Positions 9,653-18,905 of a DNA stretch of 64,000 nucleotides are shown here, in pieces (positions within the stretch are counted from its first letter, which is position 1; the number at the start of each line of letters is the position of its first letter). Origin of the DNA: Chersky-299 sp963749535 (lineage in GTDB: Bacteria > Actinomycetota > Thermoleophilia > RBG-16-64-13); the NCBI GenBank assembly GCA_963749535.1, contig CAVVNF010000003.1, positions 48,453-112,452 on the forward strand, written 5' to 3'. The translations under genes were made by a program, and so were the position numbers. The notes under the pieces were generated by a model. It was not told the origin of the DNA. It saw nothing but the letters and a program-made list of their open reading frames with translations, and ran no database searches.

Positions 9653-9874
9653 GGACTGTCACCTCCTCCGCTGGTTCGCGGTGAGCACGAGCCGCGAAAA
9701 GCTACGGCCGGAAAGACACTAGCAGACAACACCCCGTAACGGCCACTGCCCCAGGAGCGAGTTCTGAGCGCCGCCAGGCCGGGCCGGCGCCAGTCGTGGC
9801 TCAAGAGCGAGAAATGTCGCCGCCCAGCTACTCGAGCTCACCGGCACCCCGAGCAAGTCTCCGCCGATGGGCTG

Positions 9875-10922
9875 TTATGAGCTCTTAGCCCCCGCGCTTT
9901 CCGGCGCTGACGGATGATCGGGAGGCATCGAGCGATGACGACGCCTTCTAGTGGAGACCACAACCCAGGCGATAACGGTTAGAACTGCCACGCCGACAAT
10001 AGCCGAGACCATATAGGCCACCCACGACCAGGCACTGTTGGCTCCGGACCAACCGTAGCCGGGCAAGAAACCCTTCCAGCGATCGCCCAAGAGGCTCAGA
10101 CCGTGCGGCACGTAGCCCACACGCTGCTGAATCTCCGCAGCTCCCCACTCTCCCCAGGCGGAACCGCTCGCAATCAGGCCCAAAGGCACCACCACAATGA
10201 AGGCGGCAACCAAAGCCACGAGCCAACGGGCCCGCACACGCTGAAGGTCGCCGGCGCGGAATAGCTCGGGGTTCAACTGGCGAAGGTAGGCAAAGATCGC
10301 TACGGTGAGCACCGCCTCGATCGGACCCACAATCAGGGCGTGGGAGCCCACCATGGCCGGGATCGTCGTGCGCAGGCCGTAGGGGAAATACTGCGCGAGG
10401 CCATTGACGGTGTGCAGTAAGGGCTGGATCCCTAGCTCGATGCTGTTAAGAAAAGCGGCCGCCATGAGGCCGCAGTAGGCGGCCACTCCTGCTGAGGCGA
10501 GACGGCGGCTTGAACGCAAATCTGAAGCCCCAGACAGGAAGCGATAGACGACATATCCCAGCAACGGCATGACGATCGCCATGTTGAGACAGTTGATGCC
10601 CAATGTCAGCAGCCCACCATCACCGAAGAAGAGTGCTTGGATGACCAGGGCGGCCGTGACCGCAAGCACTGCCACCCACGGCCCGGCGATCACGGCGATC
10701 AACACCGCCCCGACCGCATGGGCGGTCGTACCTCCCAAGCACGGGAACGTTCAGCATCATGACCAGGAAGCTAAAGGCCGCGCTCGCGGCGAGCACCGGG
10801 ACCATCTTGGGCTGGGTGAGAAGCTTCTTGGTGCGCTGGCTGGCCACATACCAGACAGGCACGGTGATTGCCCAGCCTGCCGCCAAGGTCTCCGGTCCCA
10901 GATAGCCGTCGGGTATGTGCAC
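9875..10922 (-). CDS. cbiM: CbiM cobalt/nickel ECF transporter S-component, one frameshift
   Basis: CbiM is the membrane substrate-capture subunit of the CbiMNQO energy-coupling-factor transporter. The product begins at a GTG at 10922 with V-HIPDGYLG. The N-terminal His is the Co/Ni ligand in this family, and AGGAG precedes the start. About six to eight membrane segments follow, with 'MMLNVPVL' then 'GGTTAHAVGAVLIA'. Between those two segments (near 10735) one extra G in a G-run breaks the frame; removing it restores a roughly 348-residue protein. The C-terminal part (about residues 230-320) looks like an appended CbiN-like or PDGLE region ending in a charged tail. It lies 18 bases downstream of the Fur-family gene, while CbiQ and CbiO are divergent on the plus strand. 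Confidence 0.85.
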
Positions 10923-10939
10923 TGCGCTCCTACTTTCCC

Positions 10940-11380
10940 TCAAAGGGTCTGTGCGGGTTTGCCTTCTGCTTCTGCGCACTCGTGGCACAGGCCGAACACC
11001 GTCATCCGGGTCGAGCCGGCGTGAAAACCCTGCCCGCTCAGAAGCTCCTTAGCCACAGGCGCCACCAGCTCGTCCGCGAAGTGCCCCACCGCTCCGCACT
11101 TCTCGCAGACGAAATGATGGTGCACCGGTTCCGGGGCGACCTCGTAGTAACTGTGCTTGGTGTCGAGACGAGTCTCGCTCACCAGATCCAAGGAGACAAG
11201 CAACTGCAGGGTCCGGTAGACGGTAGAGAGATTGACTTCCGGAAGCCTCTCTTGCACCTCTTCCGCTATCTGCTCGGCAGTGAGGTGCCGGCCATCTTTG
11301 CGTACGACCTCCCAGATGGCGACCCTCTGCGGCGTCAGGCGATATCCGGCTTCTTTGAGTGCTTGGCGAGCGTGGTGCAT
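10940..11380 (-). CDS. Fur-family metalloregulator
   Basis: A 146-residue Fur/Zur/Nur-type repressor. The winged helix includes 'YRLTPQRVAIWEVV' (about residues 14-27) and 'VNLSTVYRTLQLLVSLDLV' (about 49-67). The metal-binding half has 'HHHFVCEKCGAVGHF' (about 90-104) and a second Cys pair 'GLCHEC' near the C terminus, giving the C-x2-C plus C-x2-C structural zinc site. I chose ATG 11378-11380 because the upstream extension needs a TTG start and lacks family similarity. Its position beside cbiM and divergent from cbiQ suggests it controls cobalt or nickel uptake, but metal specificity cannot be read from sequence. Confidence 0.88.
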   Translation of the reverse strand: MHHARQALKEAGYRLTPQRVAIWEVVRKDGRHLTAEQIAEEVQERLPEVNLSTVYRTLQLLVSLDLVSETRLDTKHSYYEVAPEPVHHHFVCEKCGAVGHFADELVAPVAKELLSGQGFHAGSTRMTVFGLCHECAEAEGKPAQTL

Positions 11381-11491
11381 AATTGGGAACGTACCACTGC
11401 TGCGAGCTCTTCGCAACAGCGTAATGGTAGCGGATGCGTCCTATGACCAAGAAGTCAGACGAGAGGCCACAACCCCGAAGGGACCCGCCAC

Positions 11492-12502
11492 ATGCCGAGC
11501 TCTGACCCAGAAGATGGCCAGGCTCTTGAGCCCCAAACCGAGGGGTCACCGCTTGCCGTCCCGGATTGGCTCTTGAGCCGGCGGCCGTCTCCTGTACCCC
11601 AGAACCAGCAAACCTCGCGCCGAGCCCGGCACGGCTCCTACCTTGAGAAGACCTTAGGCGGACTTGCGCACCTGGTCGACTCCGCCCTAGCGGTTGAGGC
11701 TACGAGCGCCCGGACGGGACTGCTGCAGCGCTTGGACCCGCGGGTGAAGCTCGTCTCTTTTGTGGGTCTGCTGATTGTTGGTGTGCTCGCCCATAGTCTC
11801 CTCACTCTGGGTGCTCTCATCGCTCTCTCCGTGATCCTTGCTTTGGCTTCGCGCCTTGGGCTTCGGCGTCTGGCGATTCGGGCCTGGATCTTCATCCCGC
11901 TTTTCACCGCGGTCATCGCCCTTCCCGCCATCACCAACTGGGTGAGCCCGGGCCAGCCTCTCGTGACGTTCTGGCAGGGTAGCCCTGTTGCATTGGGGCC
12001 TTTCCACCTGCCGGGCATGCTTGCCATCACCGAGCCCGGTCTCTTGAGTGCGGCGCACCTTGTCTTGAGAGTCACCGCCGTGGTCTCTTTTGCCGCTCTA
12101 CTGACCCTGACCACCAAGTGGAACGAACTGCTTAAATCCCTGCACGTTTTGCGCGCGCCGAAGATGTTCGTATTCATGCTCGCCATGGCCTACCGGTACG
12201 TCCACCTCTTGGCCCGTTTGCTGCGGGACATGTTGCTGGCTCGCAAGAGCCGCATGGTCGGCCCCAGCAGTGCGGCAGAGAATCGGCGCTTCCTCGGCGC
12301 CAGTGCGGCAGCTCTCTTCGGCAAATCCCAGGCCATGGGTGAACAGGTGCACAGCGCCATGCTAGCGCGAGGCTACCAAGGTGAGGTACACACGCTGGAG
12401 ACCTGGCATCTCAGGTCGCTGGATCTCGCGTGGGCTTTGGGCATCGCCGGTGTCTTTGCGGTGACGATCTGGCTCGGCCTGGCCCCGGGCCGAGGATTCT
12501 GA
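11492..12502 (+). CDS. cbiQ: CbiQ, ECF cobalt/nickel transporter T-component
   Basis: This is the transmembrane coupling subunit linking the substrate protein to the ATPase. The 336-residue product has a hydrophilic N-terminal extension of about 60 residues, then 'YLEKTLGGLAHLVDSALAVE' and 'LQRLDPRVKLVSF', which are typical CbiQ openings, followed by about five to six membrane segments. The coupling motif with an Ala-Arg-Gly core appears as 'SAMLARGYQG' near residue 292. The stop overlaps the cbiO start (TGATG). The Pro/Gln-rich N-terminal extension is longer than usual, and a later start is possible. Confidence 0.9.
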   Translation: MPSSDPEDGQALEPQTEGSPLAVPDWLLSRRPSPVPQNQQTSRRARHGSYLEKTLGGLAHLVDSALAVEATSARTGLLQRLDPRVKLVSFVGLLIVGVLAHSLLTLGALIALSVILALASRLGLRRLAIRAWIFIPLFTAVIALPAITNWVSPGQPLVTFWQGSPVALGPFHLPGMLAITEPGLLSAAHLVLRVTAVVSFAALLTLTTKWNELLKSLHVLRAPKMFVFMLAMAYRYVHLLARLLRDMLLARKSRMVGPSSAAENRRFLGASAAALFGKSQAMGEQVHSAMLARGYQGEVHTLETWHLRSLDLAWALGIAGVFAVTIWLGLAPGRGF

Positions 12503-13278
12503 TGAGCGAGGTCTTCTCTCTCCGAGAGGTCTCATACCACTACAAGGCCGGCACGTCCGCGCTAAAGGACATAACGCTATCCATCCAGGAGGGGGAACGG
12601 GTGGCCCTCCTCGGGGCGAACGGCTCGGGCAAGTCAACGCTTCTTATGGTCATCGCCGGGCTCATCACCCCTACGAGCGGAGAAGTCGCTGCCTTCGGCG
12701 AGCCTCTTTCGGCCGCACGCCTGAGCGATGAGGAGTTTGCGCAGGCCTTTCGGCGTCGCGTGGGCATCGTCTTTCAGAGCTCCGAGGCGCAGCTCTTCAG
12801 TCCGAGTGTACGCGAGGAGGTCGCGTTCGGTCCTCTGCACTTGGAGCTGCCCAAGGATGACGTCATCCGCCGGGTCACAGAGACACTCCGGCTCCTCGGC
12901 CTTGAAGACCTGGCCGAGCGGGCCCCCTACAACCTGAGCGGTGGTGAAAAGAAGAAAGTCGCCCTGGCCTCAGTGCTCTCCATGAATCCGGAGGTGCTGA
13001 TGTTGGACGAGCCGACCAATGGGCTCGATCCGCGCACCCAGCACTGGCTTATCGAGCTGCTCGGACGGTTGCACGATGCCGGGAAGACTCTGGTGGTTGC
13101 CACCCATCGCCTGGAAACGCTCCATCTGCTGGCCGACCGCGCCGTGGTTCTCTCAGAGGATCACCGCGTGGTTGCGGTTGGGCCGATCGACGGCATACTC
13201 GCGGACCGAGACCTTCTCGTCGAGGTGAACTTGATCCACCCGCACAGCCCGGCCTCGCTTCGCGGAGGAGGCTGCTGA
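12502..13278 (+). CDS. cbiO: CbiO, ECF cobalt/nickel transporter ATPase
   Basis: ABC-type ATPase of 258 residues that powers Co2+/Ni2+ uptake with CbiM and CbiQ. Walker A 'GANGSGKSTLL' (about residues 38-48), Q-loop 'VFQSSEAQLF' (about 91-100), signature 'LSGGEKKKVALA' (about 147-158), Walker B 'VLMLDEPTNGLD' (about 167-178) and the switch His in 'VVATHRLE' are all present. The ATG overlaps the cbiQ stop, which rules out upstream in-frame starts inside cbiQ. A short intergenic stretch separates it from the convergent pspC gene. Confidence 0.94.
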   Translation: MSEVFSLREVSYHYKAGTSALKDITLSIQEGERVALLGANGSGKSTLLMVIAGLITPTSGEVAAFGEPLSAARLSDEEFAQAFRRRVGIVFQSSEAQLFSPSVREEVAFGPLHLELPKDDVIRRVTETLRLLGLEDLAERAPYNLSGGEKKKVALASVLSMNPEVLMLDEPTNGLDPRTQHWLIELLGRLHDAGKTLVVATHRLETLHLLADRAVVLSEDHRVVAVGPIDGILADRDLLVEVNLIHPHSPASLRGGGC

Positions 13279-13331
13279 AGAACAGCCGGGATACCGTCCT
13301 TTCACGTGGGACGCCGGGCCGATCGCTCGCC

Positions 13332-13532
13332 CTACCGCATGGGAGGCGGCGGAGCCAGAGGCATCACGATCCACAGGATGATGTACAGGAGGACACCGGC
13401 GCCACCCAACAGAGTGATGAGCACCCATATGAGCCTGATCACGGTGGGGTCCATGTTGAAGTACTCGGCAACCCCTCCGCAGACCCCCGCTATCATCTTT
13501 TCGGTGCGCGACCGATAGAGCCGTCTTTCCAT
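13332..13532 (-). CDS. PspC-domain membrane protein
   Basis: A 66-residue small membrane protein. 'LYRSRTEKMIAGVCGGVAEYFNMDP' (about residues 5-29) followed by a hydrophobic helix (about 35-60) is the PspC family signature. In enterobacteria PspC is part of the phage-shock envelope-stress response; the role in actinobacteria is mostly inferred. It lies just downstream of the NatAB-like exporter on the same strand. Confidence 0.88.
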   Translation of the reverse strand: MERRLYRSRTEKMIAGVCGGVAEYFNMDPTVIRLIWVLITLLGGAGVLLYIILWIVMPLAPPPPMR

Positions 13533-13566
13533 GGTCCTCCCCGATCTCTTCGAACGTTGTCCCGAC

Positions 13567-14860
13567 TCATCCGCGCAGGGCTTTCACCACCGCCGAAAGG
13601 CTTACCCGCCTTCCATAGAGCAGCACACCGGCTCTGAAGACCCTGGCCGCCATCCATATCAGTGCCCCTACTGTACCCACGTTGACCACTATCGCCACCG
13701 CCACCTGCCACGCCGGCGGAGTGTCCACACCGATCCTCACGAACATCAAGATGGGGCTCGCCAGGGGAACCATGCTCAGCACCACCGAGAGCGGATGGCT
13801 CGGGTTGCTGAGCGCCCAGGTCGCGATGAAGAAGATAAGCACCAAAGGCAGGATCACTGGAGTGCTGATCTGCTGAGCGTCCTCCGTTCGGCTGACGAGC
13901 GAGCCACCCGCGGCAAAGAGCGCCGCGTACGAGAAGAACCCCAGGAGAAAGAACACCACAAAGGCCAGAAGTACCCAGGGGTCGACCGCCGACAGTTGCA
14001 CGTGCAAACCCCCGACATTCACCGAGTCGCCGGCCCCCTGGACGAGCAGGACGGCTCCCCCGGCAGCGAGCCAGACCGCGTATTGAAGGAGAGCTGTGAG
14101 CCCCACGCCCAGCACTTTCCCTATCATGAGCTGGAAGGGCCTCGCTGCCGACAGCAGGATCTCCACCACGCGAGAGCTCTTCTCCTCGATCACTCCCAAA
14201 GCGACATACGACCCGTAGACGGCGACCGTCATGTACAGGAGGAGCACGAGGACGTAGGTGAGGGCGAAGGACTCCGAACTCGTCCTCCCGGACTGCGTGC
14301 CGCTGCCCGAGAGAACCTGGGTCTGGACGGTCACGGGACTGAAGAGTTGAGCCGCCTCCTGACCTCCGATCCCTTTGTCCTGGAGCCGCAGATAGACGGC
14401 CGCCGCCGACAGGGCGGCCTGGAGACGGGCTTGGTCGGCGGCCGGCAGCGCGCTTTTTGTGCTCACGCTGGCTCGATACGCCTCGACTCGTACCGGTCCC
14501 TGTCGCGCCCGTGCCCGCCCCCACGCCCGTGCTGACAACGATGTAGCCGTCGAACATGCCCTGCCGGACCTGGGCGTCCAGGTCAGACGTCGAGGCGGAT
14601 GATTCCACCAGTAGATAACGAAGTCCGCCACTCGGCAGCCTGTCGGGAAGTTCGGCCAGCAGGCGGCCGTAGAAGCCTTTGCCGGTCCGATCAGCCACCG
14701 CCAGGGAGAGCTGCTTACCCCCCGTGGCCGAATCGATGAGCGACGGCGCGAAGCTCAGCCCCACGATCGCAAGGAGGCCGATGACCGTGATGAGCAGGAA
14801 ACCCCGGCTTCGTACGCGGTGGTTGAACTCTCTCCGGATTATCAGCCAGACCGTGCTCAT
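13567..14860 (-). CDS. NatB-like ABC-2 permease, one frameshift
   Basis: Permease partner of the preceding ATPase. An N-terminal membrane anchor ('RGFLLITVIGLLAIVGLSF', about residues 18-36) is followed by a large extracytoplasmic domain, then about five or six C-terminal membrane helices including 'YVLVLLLYMTVAVYGSYVALGVIEEKSSRVVEILLSA'-type sequence, the ABC-2 and NatB hallmark 'GVIEEKSSRVVEILLS'. The frame changes once, near 14510 in a Gly/Thr-rich part of the outer domain, by an apparent +1 base. The corrected length is about 430 residues. NatAB exports Na+ in Bacillus; other relatives export peptides or antibiotics, so the substrate is open. The gene overlaps natA by 4 bases. Confidence 0.82.
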
Positions 14861-15768
14861 GCAGCGCCTGGGATCCCTCCCTCATCGCCCACCGCCGAGA
14901 TGAAGATCTCCTGCAGCGACGGCCGCTCGAGGGAGAACAATTGGATCTCCTCGCGCTGCATCAACGCGGCGAGGACCGCCTGCGGATCGGCGTCTGACTC
15001 CAGGGCGAAGCGGAGATGGTCGCGGCCACTCTCAAGCGGATGCAAGGGCAGCTCCTCCACCCCGCGCACGCTACCGGATGCAGTGCGGACGTTCACGATG
15101 CGGCGGACGGCCCTGTCGCGCACTTCGGCCACGCTCCCGGCCAGTCTCAGCCGGCCCCGCGCGATGATCGCGATGTTGTCGCACAGCTCCTCCACCTGTT
15201 CCAGACGATGGCTCGAGAGCACGACTGTCTTGCCCGAGTCGCGGAGAGTACGCAAGGCCTCTGCTAGAAACTCCGAGTTGATGGGATCCAGGCCCGTGAA
15301 GGGCTCGTCGAGCAGCGCCAGGTCGGGCTCGTGCAGGAGCGCCGTGATCACCTGCACCTTCTGTTGATTCCCGCGGCTGAGTTCTTCCACCCGGCTGTTC
15401 TTGCGGTCTGCAATGCCGAACCGTTCCAGCCAATCGCCCACCCGTGCTGATGCGGTCGCGAGGTCGAGCCCGTACAAGCGAGCGAAGAAAAGTAGCTCGT
15501 CGCCCACTTTCATCTTCTGATACAGCCCCCGTTCCTCAGGCATGTAGCCAAAGTGTCTGCGAACCGGCTCGGATATGGGAGAGTCGCGCCAGGTGATGGT
15601 GCCCGAGTCCGGACGAAGGATGTCCAGGACCATGCGCATCGTGGTGGTCTTCCCCGCGCCGTTCGGGCCCAGGAACCCGAAGATGCAGCCCTCAGGAATC
15701 TCGAAGCTGAGATCGTCGACCGCTAGGATGCGGTCGAATGACTTGGTGACGTTACGGATGCAGAGCAC
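14857..15768 (-). CDS. NatA-like ABC transporter ATPase
   Basis: A 303-residue ABC ATPase of the NatA/Ccm-type drug and ion exporters. Walker A 'GPNGAGKTTTMR' (about residues 34-45), 'MPEERGLYQKMKVGDELLFF' Q-loop region (about 78-97), signature 'LSRGNQQKVQVITAL' (about 134-148), Walker B 'LALLDEPFTGLDPIN' (about 155-169) and switch 'VVLSSHRLEQVEELCD' are visible. 'LSRGNQQKVQ' is typical of NatA. The GTG start follows the zinc-ribbon gene by 7 bases and the stop overlaps the permease, so the three are one operon. Confidence 0.9.
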   Translation of the reverse strand: MLCIRNVTKSFDRILAVDDLSFEIPEGCIFGFLGPNGAGKTTTMRMVLDILRPDSGTITWRDSPISEPVRRHFGYMPEERGLYQKMKVGDELLFFARLYGLDLATASARVGDWLERFGIADRKNSRVEELSRGNQQKVQVITALLHEPDLALLDEPFTGLDPINSEFLAEALRTLRDSGKTVVLSSHRLEQVEELCDNIAIIARGRLRLAGSVAEVRDRAVRRIVNVRTASGSVRGVEELPLHPLESGRDHLRFALESDADPQAVLAALMQREEIQLFSLERPSLQEIFISAVGDEGGIPGAA

Positions 15769-15775
15769 CGACGGA

Positions 15776-15979
15776 CTAGCGATCGGAGCGATCGGCGATC
15801 TGCTCCCGGTAAAGGTCCGTCTTGAACATCACACATTCGGGGTTGACGCAAAACCAAATGCGGTAGGTGTCGCACTCCCCCGTGGAGCGGCTCGTGCCAG
15901 TCCCGGTGCGTTCCTCTTCCTCCACGCGGTCGGCAAGCGGTCTGCTGCAATTTATGCAATTCTTGAGCGTGTCAGTCAC
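15776..15979 (-). CDS. Small four-cysteine (zinc-ribbon-like) protein
   Basis: A 67-residue acidic/basic peptide that I cannot assign to a named family. It has C-x2-C at residues 8-11 (CINC) and a second cluster 'FCVNPECVMFK' near residues 44-54, which suggests a structural zinc site. It overlaps the upstream iron-sulfur flavoprotein stop by 4 bases and precedes natA by 7 bases, linking the redox genes and the exporter into one transcription unit. Coupling at both ends makes it very likely to be a real gene. Confidence 0.6.
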   Translation of the reverse strand: MTDTLKNCINCSRPLADRVEEEERTGTGTSRSTGECDTYRIWFCVNPECVMFKTDLYREQIADRSDR

Positions 15980-16611
15980 CTGCTCATCCTTTCAGCCTGG
16001 TCCGGCGTTGCCTCGACAGCTTCTACCGAGATCTGGCGGGGTCGCCCAAGGCGCTGGCCGATGTCCTCCGCCACCACCCGCGCGGAGGGGTGGCGGAGGA
16101 TCTCCCCCGCTGCGTCCACGCCTGGACACAACAGCTCGCCCGTAGATCTCACCTCCAGCACGTGCCACAGGTAGCGCACCACCTGCCGCGTCCCGTCGAA
16201 CACGTGTGTGAAGGTGGTACCCGCGCAAGACAAGAACGCGCCCGATCGCTCAGGACCGCCCGGTTCCACGAGGTTTCGCTTGAGGACGTACTTCAAGGCC
16301 CAAAAAGGCTGACACCGGTCGACCATAGCCTTGGGCAGCGCGGGCATTCCCATTGAATAGACAGGCGCAGCCAGTACCACTGCGTCGGCGGTACGCAGCT
16401 GCGGGTAGAGTTGGTGCATATCGTCCTTCACTGCGCAGACCCCCTCCTCCCGGCAAGCGTCGCACGCCCGGCAGGGGTTCAGGTCGAGGTCGCAGAGCCT
16501 GATCTTAGTGACCTCGGCCCCCTGAGCCTCCGCGGCGCCGAGGCACCAGTCGAGCAACGTCTCGGTGTTGCCGCCCCGGCGCGGACTCCCCGCTATCCCC
16601 AGGACCTTCAC
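15976..16611 (-). CDS. Iron-sulfur flavoprotein (NADPH-dependent FMN reductase family)
   Basis: A 211-residue flavodoxin-like protein. 'VKVLGIAGSPRRGGNTETLL' at the N terminus is the FMN phosphate loop. 'NPCRACDACREEGVCAVKDDM' (about residues 43-63) gives C-x2-C-x2-C-x5-C, the compact [4Fe-4S] motif of archaeal and bacterial iron-sulfur flavoproteins. 'LAAPVYSMGMPALPKAMVDR' (about 80-99) contacts flavin. The GTG start overlaps the fprA stop as GTGA, so electrons may pass between this protein and the flavodiiron enzyme. The family is implicated in electron transfer and peroxide or oxygen detoxification in anaerobes. Confidence 0.85.
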   Translation of the reverse strand: MKVLGIAGSPRRGGNTETLLDWCLGAAEAQGAEVTKIRLCDLDLNPCRACDACREEGVCAVKDDMHQLYPQLRTADAVVLAAPVYSMGMPALPKAMVDRCQPFWALKYVLKRNLVEPGGPERSGAFLSCAGTTFTHVFDGTRQVVRYLWHVLEVRSTGELLCPGVDAAGEILRHPSARVVAEDIGQRLGRPRQISVEAVEATPDQAERMSR

Positions 16612-17807
16612 TCTTTCACCCGCCGGGCCACCCGGCGCCCCAGCTCCGTGCAGGCCTCGAGATCCGCCGCCATCGGCACATACTTGAGTTCCATCGGGTC
16701 GATCACGTCCAGCCCGAGCGCCCGGAGATCGGCGTCGATCTGCTTCACTGCACCGCCGCCCCATCCGTACGAGCCATATGCTCCGGCTATCCGGTCTTTG
16801 GGACGGAGACCTTTCATGTGGGTCAGGAATCCACCCACCGCGGGATACACTCCGTTGTTGAGCGTAGGCGACCCCACCAGAAAGGCCCGCGACTCCAGGA
16901 CCATCCTCGCGATATCGGCGAGCGCGCACCGACTCACCCGGAGCACTGCGCAGTCCACCCCTTCCTGAGCGACCCCGTCCGCGATGGCCATGGTCATCTT
17001 CTCGGTGGAGTGCCACATGGTGTCGTAGATGAGCGACACCCGCTCAGGCGCCTCGCCACTGCTCCAGCGCGCGTAAGCCTCGACCACCGCGGCCGCGTCC
17101 TCCGGCCGCCTCCAAACGACGCCGTGGCTGGGTCCGATCGCGTCTATCTCGAGGCCCATCTCCCCTATCTTGGCCAGCATCTTCTGCACCTGGCCACCGA
17201 ACGGCATGAGGATGTTCGCGTAGTAACGGCTCGCTTCTTCCAAGGCGATGTTCATGTCCACTTCGTCCGCGAAGCGCTTGGACGTAGCCAGATGCTGACC
17301 GAACCCGTCGTTGGGAAGCAGCACCTTCGCCTCCCTCACGTAGGTGAACATGCTGTCCGGCCAGTGAAGCATGGGCGCCTCGATGAACTGTAAGGTGTTG
17401 CGTCCAAGGGCGAGTTCGTCCCCCGTGCCCACCGTAGTAATATCCCAGGCGGCGACGCATGACTCGCCGAAGATGAGAATCAACGCGTCTTTGGCCCTTT
17501 TGGAGCAGAAGACTTTCAAGGGTCCGAGCTGTTCGATGAGCCACGGGATAGCCCCGGAATGGTCCGGTTCCACGTGATTGACCACCAGGTAGTCCACCGC
17601 GCGCGCTCCGCAGCAACCGCGCACACGCGACAGCATCTCATGGCCGAAACCGTCCCGGCATCCGTCGATTAATGCGACTTTCTCGTCCAGGATCAGATAC
17701 GCGTTGTACGTGGTTCCTCGCTGGGTCTCATAGCCATGGAAATCGCGCACATCCCAATCGATCGCGCCGACCCACCAGATCTTGTCCTTCACCTGATACC
17801 GCTCCAT
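16608..17807 (-). CDS. fprA: Flavodiiron protein (oxygen/nitric-oxide reductase)
   Basis: A 399-residue A-type flavodiiron protein that reduces O2 to water or NO to N2O without energy conservation, protecting anaerobes. The N-terminal metallo-beta-lactamase domain has diiron ligands 'NHVEPDHSG' (about residues 77-85), 'LHWPDSMFTY' (about 144-153), 'NDGFGQH' (about 164-170) and 'GPSHGVVWR' (about 224-232). The C-terminal flavodoxin domain starts at 'VSLIYDTMWHSTEKM' (about 255). No rubredoxin domain is attached, so an external donor is needed; the overlapping iron-sulfur flavoprotein is the obvious candidate. Confidence 0.94.
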   Translation of the reverse strand: MERYQVKDKIWWVGAIDWDVRDFHGYETQRGTTYNAYLILDEKVALIDGCRDGFGHEMLSRVRGCCGARAVDYLVVNHVEPDHSGAIPWLIEQLGPLKVFCSKRAKDALILIFGESCVAAWDITTVGTGDELALGRNTLQFIEAPMLHWPDSMFTYVREAKVLLPNDGFGQHLATSKRFADEVDMNIALEEASRYYANILMPFGGQVQKMLAKIGEMGLEIDAIGPSHGVVWRRPEDAAAVVEAYARWSSGEAPERVSLIYDTMWHSTEKMTMAIADGVAQEGVDCAVLRVSRCALADIARMVLESRAFLVGSPTLNNGVYPAVGGFLTHMKGLRPKDRIAGAYGSYGWGGGAVKQIDADLRALGLDVIDPMELKYVPMAADLEACTELGRRVARRVKE

Positions 17808-17939
17808 CGACTCTCCTCGCCTGCGCCCGGCACCAGTCTCTTCCGCCGGGCCATCTCTCGTGCCAGTGACTAGCCGGTGACTACCATCCGTTCGATGATA
17901 CGCGCCTCGCGGGGCGGCCTGTGTTCCACCGTGGCCGCC

Positions 17940-18887
17940 TCACATCCTGCGGCCTAGGATGAGCTGCGTTTCCGTCGTAGATAAGTCAACCACGCGGATA
18001 TCCCCGAATCTAGCGCCTTGGAGCCAGTCCCGGAATTCCTGCTCCGACCACACCCCGCCCTCTTCGGTCGCCTGCAGCATGTTGACGGCAAACATCGCTC
18101 CCCTGAGGCTCCGACCAAGAACCTGGTCCTGAATAGCGATGACGCCCCCCGGCGAAAGCACCGAGAACACCTCCGCGAAGACTCGCGCGTTGGTCGTGGG
18201 GCCGTATATGTGACAAACATTTCCCAGATACGCGAGGTCGAACGGTCCGGCAGGCAGGGCCTTCGTGAAGTCGCCTCCGATGAGCTCGACCTTTTCCGCG
18301 TCTCGGCCGAGGAACTCCCTGGCGAGCGGCATGACCTCCTCCCTGTCCAACAGGGCCGCCTGCACCCCGCGCTGGGAGAAGCCCCGGGCCAGATGCCCAA
18401 CCGCACCGCCCACGTCCAGCATCGTCCCGATCGGTCCGGCGAATTCCAGACATTTGGCGATCGTCTCGTCGATGACCTCGGAAGATCGCTCCCCCATCGC
18501 CATCACGAAACTGCGCAGGTCTGCCCTCGCGGGGTCGCGCGGGAGCGGGTGTCCGCTGAAGATCACCTCGGGCAGATCGAGCCACCCACGTGCCTTGTTC
18601 GCCTGGTGCAGCAGCTTAAACCGCTCCATCTCCGGCCCCGGGTCGACGAGATGACTCCGGCCAAGCTCGCTCAAGCGGTACTCCTGCCCCACCTGCTCCA
18701 CTATCCCTTCTTCCGCGAGTGCGCCAAGGACCACGCGACAGGCGCGCGGATCGGCGCCCGCCGTCCGGGCCACGTCTTCAGCGCTGTGCAGACCGGGGGC
18801 GGCCGCAGCATCGACAATCCCCGACCTTACTGCGCCGGCTAGTAGCAACAGCCGTTCCACGGCGGCCCTGTCGACCAGCGAAGTCAC
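17940..18887 (-). CDS. Winged-helix/SAM-dependent methyltransferase (O-methyltransferase type)
   Basis: A 315-residue two-domain protein. The N-terminal winged helix (about residues 10-85, 'GIVEQVGQEYRLSELGRSHLVD') resembles the dimerisation domain of Methyltransf_2 proteins. The SAM-binding fold follows with 'GTMLDVGGAVGHLARGFSQR' (about 152-171, motif I) and 'FDLAYLGNVCHIY' (about 215-227). The GTG start at 18887 has GGAGGTGA six bases upstream, the strongest RBS nearby, and lies 18 bases after the Sec-rhodanese stop. The substrate is unknown. Related proteins methylate small phenols, tetrapyrrole precursors or metalloids; co-transcription with a selenoprotein allows a sulfur/selenium substrate, but that is speculation. 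Confidence 0.82.
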   Translation of the reverse strand: MTSLVDRAAVERLLLLAGAVRSGIVDAAAAPGLHSAEDVARTAGADPRACRVVLGALAEEGIVEQVGQEYRLSELGRSHLVDPGPEMERFKLLHQANKARGWLDLPEVIFSGHPLPRDPARADLRSFVMAMGERSSEVIDETIAKCLEFAGPIGTMLDVGGAVGHLARGFSQRGVQAALLDREEVMPLAREFLGRDAEKVELIGGDFTKALPAGPFDLAYLGNVCHIYGPTTNARVFAEVFSVLSPGGVIAIQDQVLGRSLRGAMFAVNMLQATEEGGVWSEQEFRDWLQGARFGDIRVVDLSTTETQLILGRRM

Positions 18888-18905
18888 ATTCTCACCTCCA
18901 CCGAG

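Noticed and set aside
9653..9874. GCCACTG near 9752 resembling part of a cobalamin riboswitch beside cbiM/selD
   Set aside because: It is on the plus strand with no plus-strand gene downstream, and the other conserved cobalamin riboswitch blocks are absent.
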